Part shown: positions 61,223 to 64,000 of the stretch, piece after piece
Layout: every line of letters begins with the position of its first letter
Position numbering within the stretch: position 1 is the stretch's first letter
Assembly (NCBI GenBank): GCA_020073265.1
Contig: JAIQFN010000022.1
Location: forward strand, 1 to 64,000
Length of the DNA stretch: 64,000 bases
DNA from: Terriglobia bacterium
Lineage (GTDB): Bacteria > Acidobacteriota > Terriglobia > Bryobacterales > Bryobacteraceae
Direction: 5' to 3'
The notes under the pieces: generated by a model
The model's input: the letters and a program-made list of their open reading frames with translations, nothing else
What the model was told of the DNA's origin: nothing
Databases searched by the model: none
Made by a program: the position numbers and the translations under genes

Positions 61223-62450
61223 CCTGCTGACTGGCGCACTGTGCTGCGCTCTGCTGTTGAAGGCGGATTTCCAGCCTTCCAGGTGGAAATACCGGCGCTC
61301 GCTTCCGGCCGGTGCAACGGCGCAAATGGTGGTGCTGGATGTGGACCGCGGCACTTACATCAATTCCCAAGCGGGCCTGGCGGACCTGCGGGTGGTCAGG
61401 GGCCAGGACGAAGTGGCATACGTCCTCGAAAAGATGCACGGATCGCACCAACGGGAGGAGGTATCGAGCCGCGTACTCGATCAGGGCGTCAGCTCGCTGG
61501 GCAATCTCGAACTGACAGTGGAGGTGGGCGAAGGCCGCCGCCACAACGGCGTCCGCCTGGCAACGCCCAGGACCAACTTCCGTCAACGCGTCGGAATCGC
61601 AACCAGCGACGATGGCCGTCGATGGACGCGTGCCCGGGACGATGGCTATATCTTCGATTTCTCGCAGGACAACCGGCGAGTTTCCGTACTGTACGTCAGC
61701 TACCCGGTTTCCTCGCGGCGCTATGTTCGCGTCACCGTGTACGGCTGGAACAATCCAAAAGCAGTGACGAACTGTTGGGTAACGGTGGAGGGAAATGAAG
61801 CTCCGGCGCACGACATCATGGCTTCGCTCAAGGCCGAACCGCAGCAGGATACGAAAACGCAGAGCAGTGTGTACACATGGAATCTTGGCGTCGCAAGGAT
61901 TCCGTACGATGAACTCTCGCTCGAAGTGGGCACGCCGGCATTTGAGCGGGCCGCGGTGGTGGAAACGAGCCGGGACGGAAAAGATTGGTCAGCATTGGGG
62001 ACGGGTGTGCTATCGCGATTCCCCAAGGAGCAGTCGCAAAAGCTCGATTTCCCGGAGAGCCGCGAGCAGTACTTGCGCCTCCGGATCTACAACCGCGACG
62101 ATCGGCCCCTGGCAGTGAAAGCGGCCACGCTCAGCGTCATCCGGACTCGCGTGAAATTCAAACCTGCCGGGGGCGGCTCCTACTGGCTGTACTACGGCAA
62201 TGCCGAGGCGCATGCACCGGTGTACGATCTGCGCGACTTGTTGGCGCGCGAGGTTCCCAGCCCAGAAACTACGATTACGGCGGGACTCGAGGAGCGCAAC
62301 CCCAATTACCGCGAAAAGCCTCCGTCGCCAAAGCCCTGGAGCGAGCAACATCCAGGAATCTTATACATTACTTTGGCGCTGGCAGTGGTGGGACTGGGGA
62401 CCGTCACGGTCCGGTTCTTGAGAAAAGCGGGGGCTGAGAGCCCCAAGTAG
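61203..62450 (+). CDS. DUF3999 exported membrane-anchored protein
   Basis: A 415-residue protein: signal peptide (LLTGALCCALLLKA), a long beta-rich external part with two discoidin/galactose-binding-like halves (LRVVRGQDEVAYVLEKMHGS, VGIATSDDGRRWTRARDDGY, VVETSRDGKDWSALGTGVLS), and one C-terminal transmembrane helix (residues ~385-405) with a short basic tail. This is the DUF3999 family that pairs with DUF2339. Its start lies 20 nt inside the upstream gene, so the two are translationally coupled and their products probably form a complex. Confidence 0.83.
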   Translation: MKKPASSLLTGALCCALLLKADFQPSRWKYRRSLPAGATAQMVVLDVDRGTYINSQAGLADLRVVRGQDEVAYVLEKMHGSHQREEVSSRVLDQGVSSLGNLELTVEVGEGRRHNGVRLATPRTNFRQRVGIATSDDGRRWTRARDDGYIFDFSQDNRRVSVLYVSYPVSSRRYVRVTVYGWNNPKAVTNCWVTVEGNEAPAHDIMASLKAEPQQDTKTQSSVYTWNLGVARIPYDELSLEVGTPAFERAAVVETSRDGKDWSALGTGVLSRFPKEQSQKLDFPESREQYLRLRIYNRDDRPLAVKAATLSVIRTRVKFKPAGGGSYWLYYGNAEAHAPVYDLRDLLAREVPSPETTITAGLEERNPNYREKPPSPKPWSEQHPGILYITLALAVVGLGTVTVRFLRKAGAESPK

Positions 62451-62492
62451 AGGCTTAGGGATCGCAGCAAGACGCGATGGCGGTGTTGTGGG

Positions 62493-63494
62493 CTAGGCCA
62501 GCGGCAAATCGATTTCGACGATCAGTCCGCCGGTGGGAACATTCATCGCGCGGATGGTCCCGCGATGAACAGTCACGGCGCGTTCGGCAATTGCGAGACC
62601 CAGCCCGGCGCCTTCGGAATTGCCGCTCGCGACCCGCCGGAACGGCAGGAAGATCTCGGACAACATGCCTTCCGGCACTCCCGGTCCGTGATCCCGCACG
62701 CGCAGCAGCGCCCGCGAATTGCCGACTTGCAGTGCAATCTCGACCGCCGTTCCTTCCGCGGTATGCCGGATCGCATTGCGCACGACGTTCTCGACCGCGC
62801 TCCGCAACAGCTCTTCGAATCCCGTGACGGTGCACGCATCGGCTGACTTGACCACTACGCTGCGATTCCGCGCGCGCGCTTCGAAATCGCCGTCATTGGC
62901 CACTTCCTGCACCAGATTGGTCAGGTCGAATGGCGCCGGAGAGCCTCGATCCACGCCGCTATCGATGCGTGTCAGCGCCAGCAATTGACCGATCAGCGTA
63001 TCCAGCCGCCGCGCTTCCGATCCGATGCGTTCCAGGTTCTCGGCGGCTTCTTCGGTAGGACCTTGCTTCACCAGACCGAGCGCCACGATCAGCCGCGCGA
63101 GTGGCGAGCGCAACTCATGCGAGACGTCGCCAAGCAATCTGCGTTGTCCGGTAATGGAGGCTTCGATTCGCTCGGCCATCCGGTCGAAGTTGCGAGCCAA
63201 GTCAGCGATCTCATCCCGGCGGTTTCTCACGGAAGGATCGACGCGGGTGTCGAGCCGCCCTTCGGCGATATGGGCCGCGGCATCGCCCAGCTTAGACAGC
63301 GGCTTGGTAAGGTACCGGCTGACGAGGTAGCAGAAGATTGCGCCGGTAATCGAGAAGAGCAGCAGATCGTGAAACATCAGCAACAGCGATCGGTATCCGA
63401 ATCCCGCATGCGTGACGAGGAACGCGAGCACCAGGGCGACTGCGAGAAGCGGCAGCCAGAACCACAGAAAGATGGTTAGAAACAGTCTCTTCAC
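62493..63494 (-). CDS. Sensor histidine kinase (CpxA/HAMP type)
   Basis: A 333-residue membrane kinase. Two transmembrane helices (residues ~8-28 and ~42-60) are separated by only about 12 residues, so it has almost no periplasmic sensor. HAMP domain ~60-115, H-box LGDVSHELRSPLARL (His126), N-box NVVRNAIRHTAE, G1 RDHGPGVPEGML, F-box FLPFRRV and G2 GAGLGLAIAERAV are all present. It probably senses membrane or partner signals and phosphorylates the regulator encoded directly upstream, whose stop overlaps its start by 4 nt. Confidence 0.92.
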   Translation of the reverse strand: MKRLFLTIFLWFWLPLLAVALVLAFLVTHAGFGYRSLLLMFHDLLLFSITGAIFCYLVSRYLTKPLSKLGDAAAHIAEGRLDTRVDPSVRNRRDEIADLARNFDRMAERIEASITGQRRLLGDVSHELRSPLARLIVALGLVKQGPTEEAAENLERIGSEARRLDTLIGQLLALTRIDSGVDRGSPAPFDLTNLVQEVANDGDFEARARNRSVVVKSADACTVTGFEELLRSAVENVVRNAIRHTAEGTAVEIALQVGNSRALLRVRDHGPGVPEGMLSEIFLPFRRVASGNSEGAGLGLAIAERAVTVHRGTIRAMNVPTGGLIVEIDLPLA

Positions 63495-64000
63495 TGCGCC
63501 CCCGGTTTCGCGGGCGAGGCATACAGGTAGCCGGCTCCGCGAACTCCCTTGATGCGCTCTCCGCCATCTTCGAGAGGACCAAGCTTGCGCCGGAGATTGC
63601 AGACGTGCGTGTCGATGCTGCGGTCGAACGGAGAAAAGTCGCGTCCCAGAACGTTGCGGACGAGGTCCTCCCGGCTGACCGTGCTTCCGGCAGCGAGCAT
63701 CAACGCAGCCAGCAGATCGAATTCCACGGTGGTGAGATCCACCGGCTTGCCGCTTCGCCGCGCGGTACGGGTTCCTCCATCCAGCTGGATGTCCCCGATG
63801 GCGATGGCTGGCGAGACCGGCTGCTGCGGCGCCGATCTTCGCAAGATGGCGCGGATGCGGGCCGCGAGCTCGGCGGGATCGAACGGCTTGGGCAGATAAT
63901 CGTCCGCGCCCATCTCAAGCCCGCGAATGCGGTCGTGAGTATCGCCTCGAGCGGTCAACATCAGCACGGGAGTGCGGGAACGCTGGCGAATGCGGCGCAG
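63491..64000 (-). CDS. OmpR-family response regulator (partial, N-terminus off-window)
   Basis: The last 170 residues of a two-component regulator. The receiver end is visible: TPVLMLTARGDTHDRIRGLE with conserved Thr, then MGADDYLPKPFDPAELAARI with the conserved Lys. The winged-helix effector domain follows (VDLTTVEFDLLAALMLAAGS, RSIDTHVCNLRRKLG, RIKGVRGAGYLYA). The phospho-acceptor Asp lies beyond the window. It overlaps the kinase gene by ATGA, so they form an operon; it resembles CpxR. Confidence 0.93.
   Translation of the reverse strand: MRRIRQRSRTPVLMLTARGDTHDRIRGLEMGADDYLPKPFDPAELAARIRAILRRSAPQQPVSPAIAIGDIQLDGGTRTARRSGKPVDLTTVEFDLLAALMLAAGSTVSREDLVRNVLGRDFSPFDRSIDTHVCNLRRKLGPLEDGGERIKGVRGAGYLYASPAKPGAQ

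Overview
The window looks like a chromosomal segment of an Acidobacteriota bacterium, most likely near the Solibacter/Bryobacter lineage. The evidence is lineage-typical protein architecture: SBBP-repeat, NHL and Kelch propellers ending in the 'Solibacter C-terminal' IPT-like domain (TIGR03437 type), an Oar-type TonB-dependent receptor, a winged-helix/TolB/TPR regulator, a DUF2339-DUF3999 pair, a PSCyt1-type cytochrome fused to ankyrin repeats, and high-GC DNA with convergent genes packed stop to stop. This placement is inference from families; no rRNA gene is present.

Layout. 1-4187 is the right end of an integrated mobile element: a small membrane protein, a cluster of TAGACG repeats, a prim-pol/SF3-helicase (P4/D5-type) primase, an excisionase-like HTH protein and a protein of unknown function. 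It ends at a 45-nt 3' fragment of tRNA-Val(UAC) at 4143-4187, which should be the displaced attachment-site copy; the integrase and intact tRNA should lie to the left. 4303-5462 holds a CAP/SCP secreted protein and two small genes.

5526-27477 is a cell-surface glycan/secreted-protein region: two paralogous glycosyltransferases whose catalytic domain is split by inserted beta-rich modules, two large secreted propeller proteins that share eight copies of one 288-bp repeat, two methyltransferases, three tandem GT-C/ArnT-like membrane glycosyltransferases, a Dpm1-like GT2 and a zinc-ribbon methyltransferase. A plausible scheme is that the GT2 enzymes charge a lipid carrier, the GT-C proteins transfer sugars outside the membrane and the methyltransferases modify them; substrates cannot be read from sequence.

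27691-36194 is mainly housekeeping: a strong promoter with a 49-aa CxxC protein, yvcK-glmU (UDP-GlcNAc supply), truB, another GT2, and an exported group (VOC, alpha/beta hydrolase, DUF4159, cyclophilin lipoprotein). 36195-39901 carries an Oar-type receptor and a secreted cupin. 39932-54727 is accessory: a multicopy-family protein whose leader recurs as a dispersed repeat (40646, 43060, 54561), five secreted propeller/IPT-domain proteins, one decayed paralogue, and a one-component regulator divergent from a secreted cupin with a perfect palindrome between them. 54956-64000 has a metallo-beta-lactamase-fold enzyme, a VOC protein, a cytochrome c/ankyrin/alpha-toroid fusion, the DUF2339-DUF3999 pair, and a histidine kinase/response regulator pair; the regulator runs off the window.

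Best candidates for new biology: the split glycosyltransferases together with the GT-C trio and its shared C-terminal beta-module, the tRNA-Val-bounded element with its repeat cluster, the dispersed leader repeat, and the heme-ankyrin-heme-toroid protein.
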